A stretch of 18,602 bases of DNA from DATHSN01 sp035464115 (GTDB lineage: Bacteria; Actinomycetota; Acidimicrobiia; Acidimicrobiales; SKKL01). Under the pieces are notes generated by a model that saw only the letters and a program-made list of their open reading frames with translations, was not told the origin of the DNA and did not search any database. Positions 1-5,714 of this stretch are shown piece by piece. The number at the start of each line of letters is the position of its first letter. The stretch's first letter is position 1. The stretch is taken from contig DATHSN010000070.1 in the NCBI GenBank assembly GCA_035464115.1, positions 1 to 18,602 on the forward strand. The letters run 5' to 3'. Made by a program: the position numbers and the translations under genes.

Positions 1-293
1 CGGTCACCCACGGCGAGCTCCTGGGCCTCGCGCCATCCGCCCGGCGTGCGGATGAGGTGGTTGGGGGTGCACGCGAACTGGGATCGGCCGTTGCCCGAGC
101 CCTTGGCCACGGTGAAGCGCCAGAACTCGTCGGTGCGGCCGTTGTCGAACCAGTTGGTGACCCGCTTGGGGACCACCGCGTCGAGCTCGGGGTCGTAGGA
201 GAGCACCTCGACCGGGAGCCGCTGGTTGACGATCTTGCCGATCTTCTCCTGGGTGCCGTCGGCGAGGGTGACGCGGGTGTTGTAGGAGAAGCA
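1..293 (-). other. RecA intein, N-terminal splicing domain (partial)
   Basis: An intein is a protein segment that excises itself and joins the flanking exteins. After ...KIGVMFG of RecA the frame continues CFSYNTRVTLADG, with Cys1 (codon 293-291) as the splicing nucleophile of block A, then EKIGKIVN. Block B is FACTPNHLIRT, with the TxxH motif at intein residues 76-79 (T76, H79). About 97 intein residues are visible. The wording and insertion point (between MFG and the expected NSPETTTGG-type loop) match, from memory, the Mycobacterium leprae RecA intein rather than the M. tuberculosis one, which sits about 45 residues further on. The C-terminal His-Asn, the +1 nucleophile and any homing endonuclease domain are outside the window, so splicing competence cannot be judged. 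Confidence 0.95.
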
Positions 294-896
294 CCCGAAC
301 ATGACGCCGATCTTCTCGCGCAGCTGGTTGATGAAGATGCAGATGGTGTGCGACTTGTTGAGGTTGGCGGTGAGCTTGCGCAGCGCCTGGGACATGAGCC
401 GGGCCTGCAGGCCCACGTGGGTGTCGCCCATCTCGCCCTCGATCTCGGCGCGGGGCGTGAGCGCGGCCACCGAGTCGATGACGACGACGTCGAGCGCACC
501 GGAGCGGATCAGCATGTCGGTGATCTCGAGCGCCTGCTCCCCCGTGTCGGGCTGGGAGATGAGCAGCTCGTCGACGTCGACGCCGATGGCGGCGGCGTAG
601 ACGGGATCCATGGCGTGCTCGGCGTCGATGTAGGCGCAGATGCCGCCGTTGCGCTGGGCCTCGGCCACCACGTGCATGGCGAGGGTGGACTTGCCCGACG
701 ACTCCGGGCCGTAGATCTCGGTGACGCGACCCCGGGGCAGGCCGCCGACGCCGAGGGCGACGTCGAGGGCGATGGACCCGGTGGAGATGGCCTCGATGGC
801 CATCGTGGTCTTCTCGCCCATCTTCATGACCGAGCCCTTGCCGTACTGCTTCTCGATCTGGCCGAGGGCCATCTGGAGGGCCTTCTCTCGCTCCAC
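1..896 (-). CDS. recA: Recombinase RecA, N-terminal part, interrupted by an intein (cut by window edge)
   Basis: RecA forms ATP-dependent filaments on single-stranded DNA for homologous recombination and triggers LexA self-cleavage. The GTG start at 896-894 gives a protein beginning VEREKALQMALGQIEKQYGK, the usual RecA N-terminus. Walker A GPESSGKST lies at residues 63-71, IDAEHAMDP at about 90-98, and a Walker B strand VVVIDS near 136-141. The N-extein is 201 residues long and ends KIGVMFG inside DNA-binding loop 2. From there the same frame continues as intein (separate entry) to the left edge. The rest of the intein and the C-extein lie outside the window. A GGGAGAG ribosome-binding site 7 bases upstream supports the GTG. 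The gene is divergent from msrB and has its own LexA-type promoter. The frame is open throughout, so this is not a pseudogene as far as visible. Confidence 0.96.
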   Translation of the reverse strand, partial: MEREKALQMALGQIEKQYGKGSVMKMGEKTTMAIEAISTGSIALDVALGVGGLPRGRVTEIYGPESSGKSTLAMHVVAEAQRNGGICAYIDAEHAMDPVYAAAIGVDVDELLISQPDTGEQALEITDMLIRSGALDVVVIDSVAALTPRAEIEGEMGDTHVGLQARLMSQALRKLTANLNKSHTICIFINQLREKIGVMFGCFSYNTRVTLADGTQEKIGKIVNQRLPVEVLSYDPELDAVVPKRVTNWFDNGRTDEFWRFTVAKGSGNGRSQFACTPNHLIRTPGGWREAQELAVGD

Positions 897-903
897 GTGC
901 GGT

Positions 904-910
904 CTCTCCC
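904..910 (-). promoter_or_regulatory. recA ribosome-binding site
   Basis: On the minus strand GGGAGAG lies 7 bases before the GTG codon at 896-894. It is a good Shine-Dalgarno match. It fixes the recA start on a GTG even though no ATG precedes the conserved N-terminal helix. Confidence 0.7.
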
Positions 911-969
911 TGTGTGCGGACTGCGGGGTGGGGGCGGGGTCGACGCCGGCGGCTCGACCCGATGGACTG

Positions 970-992
970 ACCCTACGGAGGGGGTGTGACAG
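970..992 (-). promoter_or_regulatory. Candidate second recA promoter, PafBC/RecA-NDp-like spacing
   Basis: The minus strand reads CTGTCACAC, 8 bases, TAGGGT. The mycobacterial LexA-independent DNA-damage promoter motif is, from memory, TTGTCRGTG-N8-TANNNT. Here the TGTCA core, the exact 8-base spacing and a TANNNT hexamer are present, but four of nine upstream positions differ. A start near position 963 would leave a leader of about 66 bases before recA. The upstream half falls in the first tandem repeat unit. The assignment is inference. Confidence 0.3.
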
Positions 993-1037
993 TGACGTCG
1001 GGTGTGGCAGTGACGTCGGGTGTGGCGGTGACGGCGA
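984..1037. repeat. Three tandem 18-bp repeats in the recA leader
   Basis: Units are 984-1001, 1002-1019 and 1020-1037 (plus strand gtgtgRcRgtgacgtcgg). The first two differ at one position and the third differs from the second at three. The first two contain the palindrome GACGTC. They lie between the LexA-box promoter and the recA start, outside any gene I can support. Confidence 0.85.
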
Positions 1038-1058
1038 TCCCCGTGGGCGAACGACACC

Positions 1059-1088
1059 AACGTAGTTTCCGAACACTCGTTCGATCAA
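1059..1088 (-). promoter_or_regulatory. recA promoter overlapped by the LexA box
   Basis: On the minus strand a -35-like TTGATC (1088-1083) and a -10-like TACGTT (1064-1059, TANNNT type) are separated by 18 bases. The LexA box occupies the -35/spacer, the expected place for repression. Predicted transcription start is about 1052, giving a leader of about 155 bases that carries the tandem repeats. Confidence 0.5.
1069..1084. promoter_or_regulatory. LexA (SOS) box between recA and msrB
   Basis: The sequence CCGAACACTCGTTCGA matches the actinobacterial SOS box TCGAAC-N4-GTTCGA at 11 of 12 specified positions, with a perfect inner palindrome CGAAC/GTTCG. It lies 173 bases upstream of the recA start and 56 bases upstream of the msrB ATG. 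LexA would bind it and release on DNA damage. Control of recA is very likely; control of msrB is possible from position alone. Confidence 0.88.
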
Positions 1089-1140
1089 GCACCTCCGCCG
1101 GATCGGTGGCAATCGCCGCCCGGGCTGCGAGCATGGGGCC

Positions 1141-1611
1141 ATGGCCGACGACACCCGCACGACCCCGCCCACCACCGACACCACCTCGACCGACCCGGGC
1201 CCGACCGACACGGGCGAGTTCGTCATGCCCTCCGAGGAGGAGCTGCGCGCCCGGCTCACGCCCGAGCAGTACGTCATCACCCGCCAGGCCGGCACCGAGC
1301 GGGCCTTCAGCGGTGAGTACTGGGACGAGCACGACCCCGGCACCTACCGCTGCGTGGTGTGCGGCCTCGAGCTGTTCGAGTCCGACACCAAGTACGAGTC
1401 GGGCTCGGGCTGGCCGAGCTTCTGGCAGCCCGTGTCCTCGGACCGGGTCACGCTGCACACCGACCGCAGCCACGGCATGATCCGCACCGAGGCCCGTTGC
1501 GCGCGCTGCGACTCGCACCTGGGTCACGTGTTCGACGACGGCCCCCGCCCCACCGGGCAGCGCTACTGCATGAACAGCGCCTCGCTCGAGCTCGACCGCC
1601 GCCCGCAGTAG
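1141..1611 (+). CDS. msrB: Peptide-methionine (R)-S-oxide reductase MsrB
   Basis: This enzyme reduces methionine-R-sulfoxide in proteins back to methionine and repairs oxidative damage in the cytoplasm. It has 156 residues. The SelR fold shows zinc ligands C71/C74 and C120/C123, the signature GWPSFW (90-95), HLGHVFDDG (126-134) and the catalytic cysteine C143 in RYCMNS. The usual resolving cysteine (SGCGWPSF in many MsrB) is a serine, S89, so recycling must use another cysteine or a direct reductant, as in known one-Cys MsrBs. The first ~28 residues are Thr/Asp/Pro-rich and not part of the fold. No clear ribosome-binding site precedes the ATG, and ATG codon 29 is an alternative start. It is the only plus-strand gene, convergent with the lipoprotein gene and divergent from recA. 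Confidence 0.95.
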   Translation: MADDTRTTPPTTDTTSTDPGPTDTGEFVMPSEEELRARLTPEQYVITRQAGTERAFSGEYWDEHDPGTYRCVVCGLELFESDTKYESGSGWPSFWQPVSSDRVTLHTDRSHGMIRTEARCARCDSHLGHVFDDGPRPTGQRYCMNSASLELDRRPQ

Positions 1612-1616
1612 CCGCG

Positions 1617-1639
1617 CCGGCCCCGGGTCACGGGGCCGG
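1617..1639. terminator. Symmetrical hairpin between convergent msrB and lipoprotein gene
   Basis: A perfect 9-bp stem ccggccccg/cggggccgg (1617-1625 with 1631-1639) has a 5-base loop. It starts 5 bases after the msrB stop and overlaps the stop codon of the opposing gene, so it could end transcription in both directions. There is no U-tract, as is usual in high-GC actinobacteria. Confidence 0.6.
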
Positions 1640-2602
1640 GGTCCGGCCGAACACCCGGTCGGCCTCGACGAGCACGAGGTCGGGGATCTCGACGCCCACC
1701 GCCGCGGCGGCATCGAGGTCGACCGACACCTCGAGGTCGACCGGGTCGATGGCGATCGTGCCGGCGGGGACGCCCTCGAGGATCGCGACGACCCGGCGGG
1801 CCAGCTGCTGCGCGAGGCCGTGGGTGTCGGGCGCGACCGCCACCACCACGCCCTCGAGCGGGCGCAACGCCGCCAGCGAGAGCCCGAACGGCACGCCGGC
1901 GGCCACCGCCTCGGCGGCGAGCGTCCCGATGACCTGGACGACGAAGGGCGCGGGCGGCAGGAGCAGCGCGTCGACCTCGGCGAGCAGCCGTCGCACCGCG
2001 ACGAGGTCGAGCTGCCCCGGATCGTCCACCGCCAGCTCGACGAGCGACGCGCCCGTGGCGTCGACCGCGCCGCGGACCTGGTCGGCCCCCGACCCGGCCA
2101 CGGGGTCGCCGGTCACGGTCACCAGGCCCACCCGCCGGGCGCCCGTGGCGCGGACGAGGACGTCGAGCGACGCCGCGCCCGTCGACGTCGCCACGCCGGT
2201 GAGGCGGCCGCCCGGAGCGCCGAGATCGTCGACCAGCCCGACGCCGACGGGGTCGTTCACCGCGCCGAAGACGACCGCCACGTCCGGGTCGGCGGCCAGG
2301 ACCGCCTCCACGACCGGGGTGGTCAGCGCCACCACGACATCGGGATCGAGCGCGAGGGCCTCGGCCACCGCCCGGTCGATCGAGGCGGGGCCCGCCACCC
2401 GGCCGGGGCCGAGCCCGAGGCGGATGTCGGCCACCCGGACCCCGCCGCGGACGCCGGCGTCGACCAGCGCGGCCTCGAGCGGGGCGACGACATCGCCGAA
2501 CGCGTCGAGACCGACGATCACCGCCACCGTCGCCGGTTCGGGGTCGCCACCGCACGCCGTGGGGGCGATGCCGAGCAGCGCCGCCACCGTGGCGGCGAGC
2601 AC
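1628..2602 (-). CDS. ABC-type substrate-binding lipoprotein, ABC_sub_bind (TrpX-like) family, orphan
   Basis: The protein resembles the periplasmic-binding PF04392 family, whose members capture small solutes for an ABC importer. About 324 residues follow the GTG at 2602-2600. A hydrophobic leader LAATVAALLGIAP is followed by TAC, giving a probable lipid-anchored Cys17, although the -3 position is Pro, which is unusual. Two alternating alpha/beta lobes follow, with family-like stretches FGAVNDPVGVGLV, LTGVATS and VPFGLSLAAL. The GTG start leaves almost no positive charge before the hydrophobic core. A CTG at 2644-2642, overlapping the TGA of the upstream gene, would add the arginine-rich TRPPGGSRRRVRV and a better signal peptide. 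No permease or ATPase gene is adjacent, so the transporter partner, if any, is elsewhere. Substrate unknown. Confidence 0.8.
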   Translation of the reverse strand: MLAATVAALLGIAPTACGGDPEPATVAVIVGLDAFGDVVAPLEAALVDAGVRGGVRVADIRLGLGPGRVAGPASIDRAVAEALALDPDVVVALTTPVVEAVLAADPDVAVVFGAVNDPVGVGLVDDLGAPGGRLTGVATSTGAASLDVLVRATGARRVGLVTVTGDPVAGSGADQVRGAVDATGASLVELAVDDPGQLDLVAVRRLLAEVDALLLPPAPFVVQVIGTLAAEAVAAGVPFGLSLAALRPLEGVVVAVAPDTHGLAQQLARRVVAILEGVPAGTIAIDPVDLEVSVDLDAAAAVGVEIPDLVLVEADRVFGRTPAP

Positions 2603-2640
2603 GACCCTGACCCGACGGCGCGAACCACCCGGCGGGCGGG

Positions 2641-3543
2641 TCAGCGGACCACCGACACGACCTCGGCCATGAACCGGTCGAGCGCCTCGAGCTTGGCGGC
2701 ACCCGGCGCGAGCGTGAAGTCGGGGACGATGAGCTCGTCGACCCCGGCGTCGCGGTAGGCGGCGATGGTCTCGACCAGCTGCTCGGACGTGCCGATCAGC
2801 GTGGGCATCGGGATGTCGCGCTCGCGCAGCGACGCCGCCGATGCCTCGTCGTCGGTGTGGAACAGCAGGGCCTGGCACGACCGTTGGATCTCGGCGGGAT
2901 CTCGACCCAGGTCGGCGCAGTGCTGCTCGAGCACGCCGATCTTGTGGCGCAACGTGTCGGGCGTGCCCCAGACGTTCCACTCGTCGGCCCAGCGGGCGGC
3001 GGTGCGCAGCGTGCGCCGCTCCCCTCCCCCGCCGATGAGCAGCGGGAGGCGGTCCTGCACCGGCTTGGGCTCGAGCGGCGCGTCGACCAGCTGGTAGTGC
3101 TCGCCGGCGAAGCTGGTGCGGGGCTCGCGGAGCAGCGACGTGATCACCTCGCACGCCTCGTCGAGGCGGTCGAGGCGACCACCCACCGTCGAGTACTCGA
3201 TGCCGTAGGCCCGGTGCTCGTTCTCCTGCCACCCCGCGCCGAGCCCGAGCACGACCCGACCGCCGGTGACGTGGTCGAGGGTGGCGGCCATCTTGGCGAG
3301 CACCGCCGGGTGGCGGTAGGTGTTACCGGTGACGAGCACGCCGATGCGGACCCGCGGCACGGAGGCGCCGAGCGCGGTGGCGAGGGTCCAGCCCTCGTGC
3401 ATCGGCCCCGACACGTCGTCGCCGTTGGGCATGAAGTGGTCGGCGACCCACAGGCCGTCCCATCCGGTGGCCTGCGCGTGGCGGCACCCGGCCAGGATCT
3501 CGTCCCACGGTTGGCCGGAGTTGGTCCAGAAGCTGAATCGCAC
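2641..3543 (-). CDS. LLM-class F420-dependent oxidoreductase
   Basis: Luciferase-like TIM-barrel proteins of this class use coenzyme F420 (or FMN) for hydride transfer to diverse substrates. The 300-residue product has the family N-terminus MRFSFWTNSG, WDGLWVADHF (28-37), the conserved GRVVLGLGAGWQENEHRAYG (94-113) and LPLLIGGGGERRTLR followed by ARWADEWN, typical of Rv2161c-like members. The GTG start at 3543-3541 has a strong GGGGAGA ribosome-binding site 7 bases upstream. The gene follows the chemoreceptor by 38 bases, which are filled by a hairpin. Its stop codon touches the possible CTG start of the lipoprotein gene, so these two are probably co-transcribed. Substrate cannot be told; F420 rather than FMN is inferred from family and host. 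Confidence 0.88.
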   Translation of the reverse strand: MRFSFWTNSGQPWDEILAGCRHAQATGWDGLWVADHFMPNGDDVSGPMHEGWTLATALGASVPRVRIGVLVTGNTYRHPAVLAKMAATLDHVTGGRVVLGLGAGWQENEHRAYGIEYSTVGGRLDRLDEACEVITSLLREPRTSFAGEHYQLVDAPLEPKPVQDRLPLLIGGGGERRTLRTAARWADEWNVWGTPDTLRHKIGVLEQHCADLGRDPAEIQRSCQALLFHTDDEASAASLRERDIPMPTLIGTSEQLVETIAAYRDAGVDELIVPDFTLAPGAAKLEALDRFMAEVVSVVR

Positions 3544-3550
3544 GGTGCGG

Positions 3551-3557
3551 TCTCCCC
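3551..3557 (-). promoter_or_regulatory. Ribosome-binding site of the LLM oxidoreductase gene
   Basis: GGGGAGA on the minus strand ends 7 bases before GTG 3543-3541. It directly abuts the 3558-3580 hairpin, which could influence access to it. Confidence 0.65.
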
Positions 3558-3580
3558 ATCGGCGGCGGTCCGCCGCCGAT
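3558..3580 (-). terminator. 10-bp perfect hairpin after the chemoreceptor gene
   Basis: Stem arms atcggcggcg (3558-3567) and cgccgccgat (3571-3580) pair perfectly around a 3-base loop. The hairpin begins one base after the chemoreceptor TAG stop and ends where the ribosome-binding site of the next gene begins. It may terminate or attenuate transcription. No U-tract is present. Confidence 0.55.
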
Positions 3581-3584
3581 CCTA
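3579..3584 (-). promoter_or_regulatory. Possible -10 element TAGGAT before the LLM gene
   Basis: TAGGAT overlaps the chemoreceptor stop codon. The surrounding 9-mer GTAGGATCG is identical to that just upstream of rimO. As a TANNNT-type -10 it would start transcription inside the hairpin. No -35 is recognisable, so this is speculative. Confidence 0.25.
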
Positions 3585-5051
3585 CGGTGCCGCCGAAGCG
3601 GCCCCGCGGGCCCCGACCAGCTCCTGCAGCTCGCTGCTCACGCCGACGAGGTCCGCCGCCGCGGCCCGAGCCTCCTCCGCCGCGGCGCTCGTGGACCCGG
3701 CGGCCTCGGCCACCGCGGTCACGCTGGCCGCGATGTCGGCCGAGCCCTGGGCGGCCTCGGCCACGCTGCGGCTGATCTCGTCGGTGGCCGCGGTCTGCTC
3801 CTCGACCGCCGCCGCGATCGTCTGCTGGCCCGACGCGATCATCTCGATGATCGACGAGATCGCGGCGATCGCGGTGACGGCGTCCTCGGACTCGCCCTGG
3901 ATCGCCCCGATGCGCGCCGTGATCTCCTCGGTGGCCGCCGCCGTCTGCTGGGCCAGCTCCTTGACCTCGTGGGCCACCACCGCGAACCCCCGCCCCGCCT
4001 CGCCGGCACGCGCCGCCTCGATCGTCGCGTTCAGCGCCAACAGGTTGGTCTGTGCTGCGATCGCGGTGATCGCCTCCACCACCGCACCGATCTCCGACGA
4101 CGACCGCCCCAACCGCTCCACCGTCTCGTTCGTGGCCGCCGCCGACCGCACCGCCTCACCCGCGGTGTCCGACGCCGACGAGGCGCTCCGCGCGATCTCG
4201 CGCACCGACGACCCCAGCTGCTCGACCGCCGTCGCCACCGTCGAGACGCTCGCCGAGATCTGCTCCGCCGCCGCCGACACCCCGCTCGCCTGCTCCCGGG
4301 TGACCTCGGCCGTGGTCGACAGCTGGCTGCTCAACGCCGACAGGCCCCCGGAGGCCGACTCGACCCGCTCGCTGCTGGCGGTCAGGGACCGCACCAGCCG
4401 GCGTCCGAGCAGCGCGGCCGCGAGGGAGACGACGAGCATGAGCCCGAGCGCCCGCACGCCGAGGCTCCGGAGGTTGGCGAAGAAGGCGGCGTCGACGTCG
4501 TCGACGTAGATCCCCGTGCCGACCACCCAGTCCCACTCGGCCACGGGTGCGGCGAAGGCGACCTTCGGCGAGGGCTCGGTCTCGCCCGCCCGGGGGAAGT
4601 CGTACTCGTGGAAGCCCCCGGCGGGGGTGGCCTGCGAGGCGACGACGATGTCGCTCAGGAGGTCCTCCAGCGTGGGGTTCTCGACCAGGTCGATCCCCTC
4701 GAGCTCGGGACGGGGTGGCAGCAGCACGTAGCGCGGCTCGGTGGTGAACACGAAGTAGTACTCGTTGCCCTCGTAGCGCAGCTCGCGCAGCGACTCGCGG
4801 GCGCCCTCCTGGGCGGTGGCGGTGTCGATGCGCCCGGCCGCCTCCTCGGCCTGCCAGTACGCGACGACGCCCTGGGCGACCTCGACGTGCTGGCGGGTGG
4901 AGTCGCGCCGGTCCTGCATCATCCGGCTCCGCATGTCGAGCGCGGCGAACACGCCCACGACGACGACGGCGCCCAACGCCAGCGCCACGATCCCCGCGAG
5001 CTGTCCACCCACCCGCGACATCCGGCGCCGCGACGTGTTGCGCTTGTCCAC
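3582..5051 (-). CDS. Methyl-accepting chemotaxis protein with single Cache (sCache_2) sensor
   Basis: Chemoreceptors bind ligands outside the membrane and control CheA kinase. From GTG 5051-5049 the product has 489 residues: transmembrane helix about 16-38, extracytoplasmic domain 43-193, second helix about 197-216, then a long cytoplasmic coiled coil. The sensor ends VVGTGIYVDDVDAAF, a hallmark of sCache_2 domains, often binders of small organic acids. No clear HAMP domain is seen. The signalling tip AAQTNLLALNATIEAARAGE lies at about 333-352. The C-terminus GARGAASAAP lacks a CheR/CheB pentapeptide. An ATG 32 codons upstream is in frame, but GAGAGG 8 bases before the GTG and the charged N-terminus favour the shorter form. 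No other chemotaxis gene is in the window, so it is an orphan receptor; motility is implied but not shown. Confidence 0.93.
   Translation of the reverse strand: MDKRNTSRRRMSRVGGQLAGIVALALGAVVVVGVFAALDMRSRMMQDRRDSTRQHVEVAQGVVAYWQAEEAAGRIDTATAQEGARESLRELRYEGNEYYFVFTTEPRYVLLPPRPELEGIDLVENPTLEDLLSDIVVASQATPAGGFHEYDFPRAGETEPSPKVAFAAPVAEWDWVVGTGIYVDDVDAAFFANLRSLGVRALGLMLVVSLAAALLGRRLVRSLTASSERVESASGGLSALSSQLSTTAEVTREQASGVSAAAEQISASVSTVATAVEQLGSSVREIARSASSASDTAGEAVRSAAATNETVERLGRSSSEIGAVVEAITAIAAQTNLLALNATIEAARAGEAGRGFAVVAHEVKELAQQTAAATEEITARIGAIQGESEDAVTAIAAISSIIEMIASGQQTIAAAVEEQTAATDEISRSVAEAAQGSADIAASVTAVAEAAGSTSAAAEEARAAAADLVGVSSELQELVGARGAASAAP
3589..3602 (-). other. UUCG-tetraloop hairpin within the chemoreceptor 3' end
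   Basis: On the minus strand GCCGC-TTCG-GCGGC forms a 5-bp stem closed by the very stable C(UUCG)G loop, 4 bases before the stop codon. With the 10-bp hairpin just after the stop it makes a double-hairpin 3' end that may terminate or stabilise the mRNA. Confidence 0.45.
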
Positions 5052-5138
5052 GATCCCCACCTCTCGCCCGTTGACACGTGCGACGAGCATCGGCCCGACG
5101 GACGCCGGGAGGAGGGTTCGGACAGCAATTCGCTCGCG

Positions 5139-5155
5139 ACGCCGCATCGCGGCGT
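5139..5155 (-). other. Hairpin in the thpR-chemoreceptor gap
   Basis: Arms acgccgc (5139-5145) and gcggcgt (5149-5155) form a perfect 7-bp stem with a 3-base loop, 33 bases after the thpR stop. The gap 5052-5187 also holds a weaker bulged hairpin at 5166-5196 (cccgt/acggg and gtgag/ctcac). Either could end thpR transcription. No convincing promoter for the chemoreceptor is seen here. Confidence 0.3.
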
Positions 5156-5187
5156 GCGACGGTCACCCGTGCCCGGTGAGCCCGGTC

Positions 5188-5703
5188 TCACACGGGCCAG
5201 CGGCCCCGACGGGTGTGGGTGGCCCCGTCGGACCCGAGCCGGCTCTCCACCAGATCGACGTCGCGCACGTCGAAGCTGGCTCGGAACGGAGCACCGGTCA
5301 CCCCGCACGCCGCCCGCTGGCGGAGCCGGGCGAGCGTGAGGTGACCGGTGAACGGTCGGGGGTCTGGGGGCGTCCCGAGGTGGGCGGTGGCGGTGGTGAC
5401 CACCCGGGCGAGCTCGTCGAGCCCCGACGCGGGCACGCACACCACGGACCGCCCGAGCCGGCTCACGACCGGCCCCAGCTCGCACCGTGCGCCCGTCGCG
5501 TGCGGGACGCGGTCGGCGCCGTCGCCCAGCGCGCCGTCGAGGGCGGCGGCGACCGCGTCGGGATCGGCGTCACCGAGGAACCGCAGGGTGACGTGCCACT
5601 GCTCGCGGGGGACCCAGCGCACCCCCGGCTCGTCGGGCCGGGGCAGCGTCGCGATGGCGTCGAGCACCTCGGGCGGCGGGGTCACCGCGACGAACAGGCG
5701 CAC
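5188..5703 (-). CDS. thpR: RNA 2',3'-cyclic phosphodiesterase (LigT/2H family)
   Basis: The 2H-family enzyme opens 2',3'-cyclic phosphate ends of RNA; older names are 2'-5' RNA ligase or LigT. The 171-residue product carries both catalytic HxTx motifs, H37-V-T39 in WHVTLRFLG and H121-L-T123 in GHLTLARL. Family landmarks RLFVAV at the N-terminus and RWVPREQWH are present, and the length is normal for the family. The GTG start at 5703-5701 lies 11 bases after the cinA stop with no strong ribosome-binding site, suggesting translation coupled to cinA. In Deinococcus a cinA-ligT-recA operon is known; the first two genes keep that order here, while recA is separated by other genes. Physiological RNA substrate unknown. 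Confidence 0.93.
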   Translation of the reverse strand: MRLFVAVTPPPEVLDAIATLPRPDEPGVRWVPREQWHVTLRFLGDADPDAVAAALDGALGDGADRVPHATGARCELGPVVSRLGRSVVCVPASGLDELARVVTTATAHLGTPPDPRPFTGHLTLARLRQRAACGVTGAPFRASFDVRDVDLVESRLGSDGATHTRRGRWPV

Positions 5704-5714
5704 GACGCGACGGG

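Noticed and set aside
2603..3232. Upstream extension of the lipoprotein frame to an ATG at 3232
   Set aside because: The added ~210 residues are an out-of-frame shadow of the LLM gene; a signal peptide begins only near 2602-2644.
5052..5147. 32-residue N-terminal extension of the chemoreceptor to ATG 5147
   Set aside because: Positively charged, non-membrane sequence overlapping a hairpin, while a GTG with a good ribosome-binding site stands just before the first membrane helix.
5052..5187. Sigma28 (flagellar) promoter for the chemoreceptor, suggested by GCCGATGC near 5085
   Set aside because: No -35 element at the required 15-16 base spacing; one half-site is not enough.
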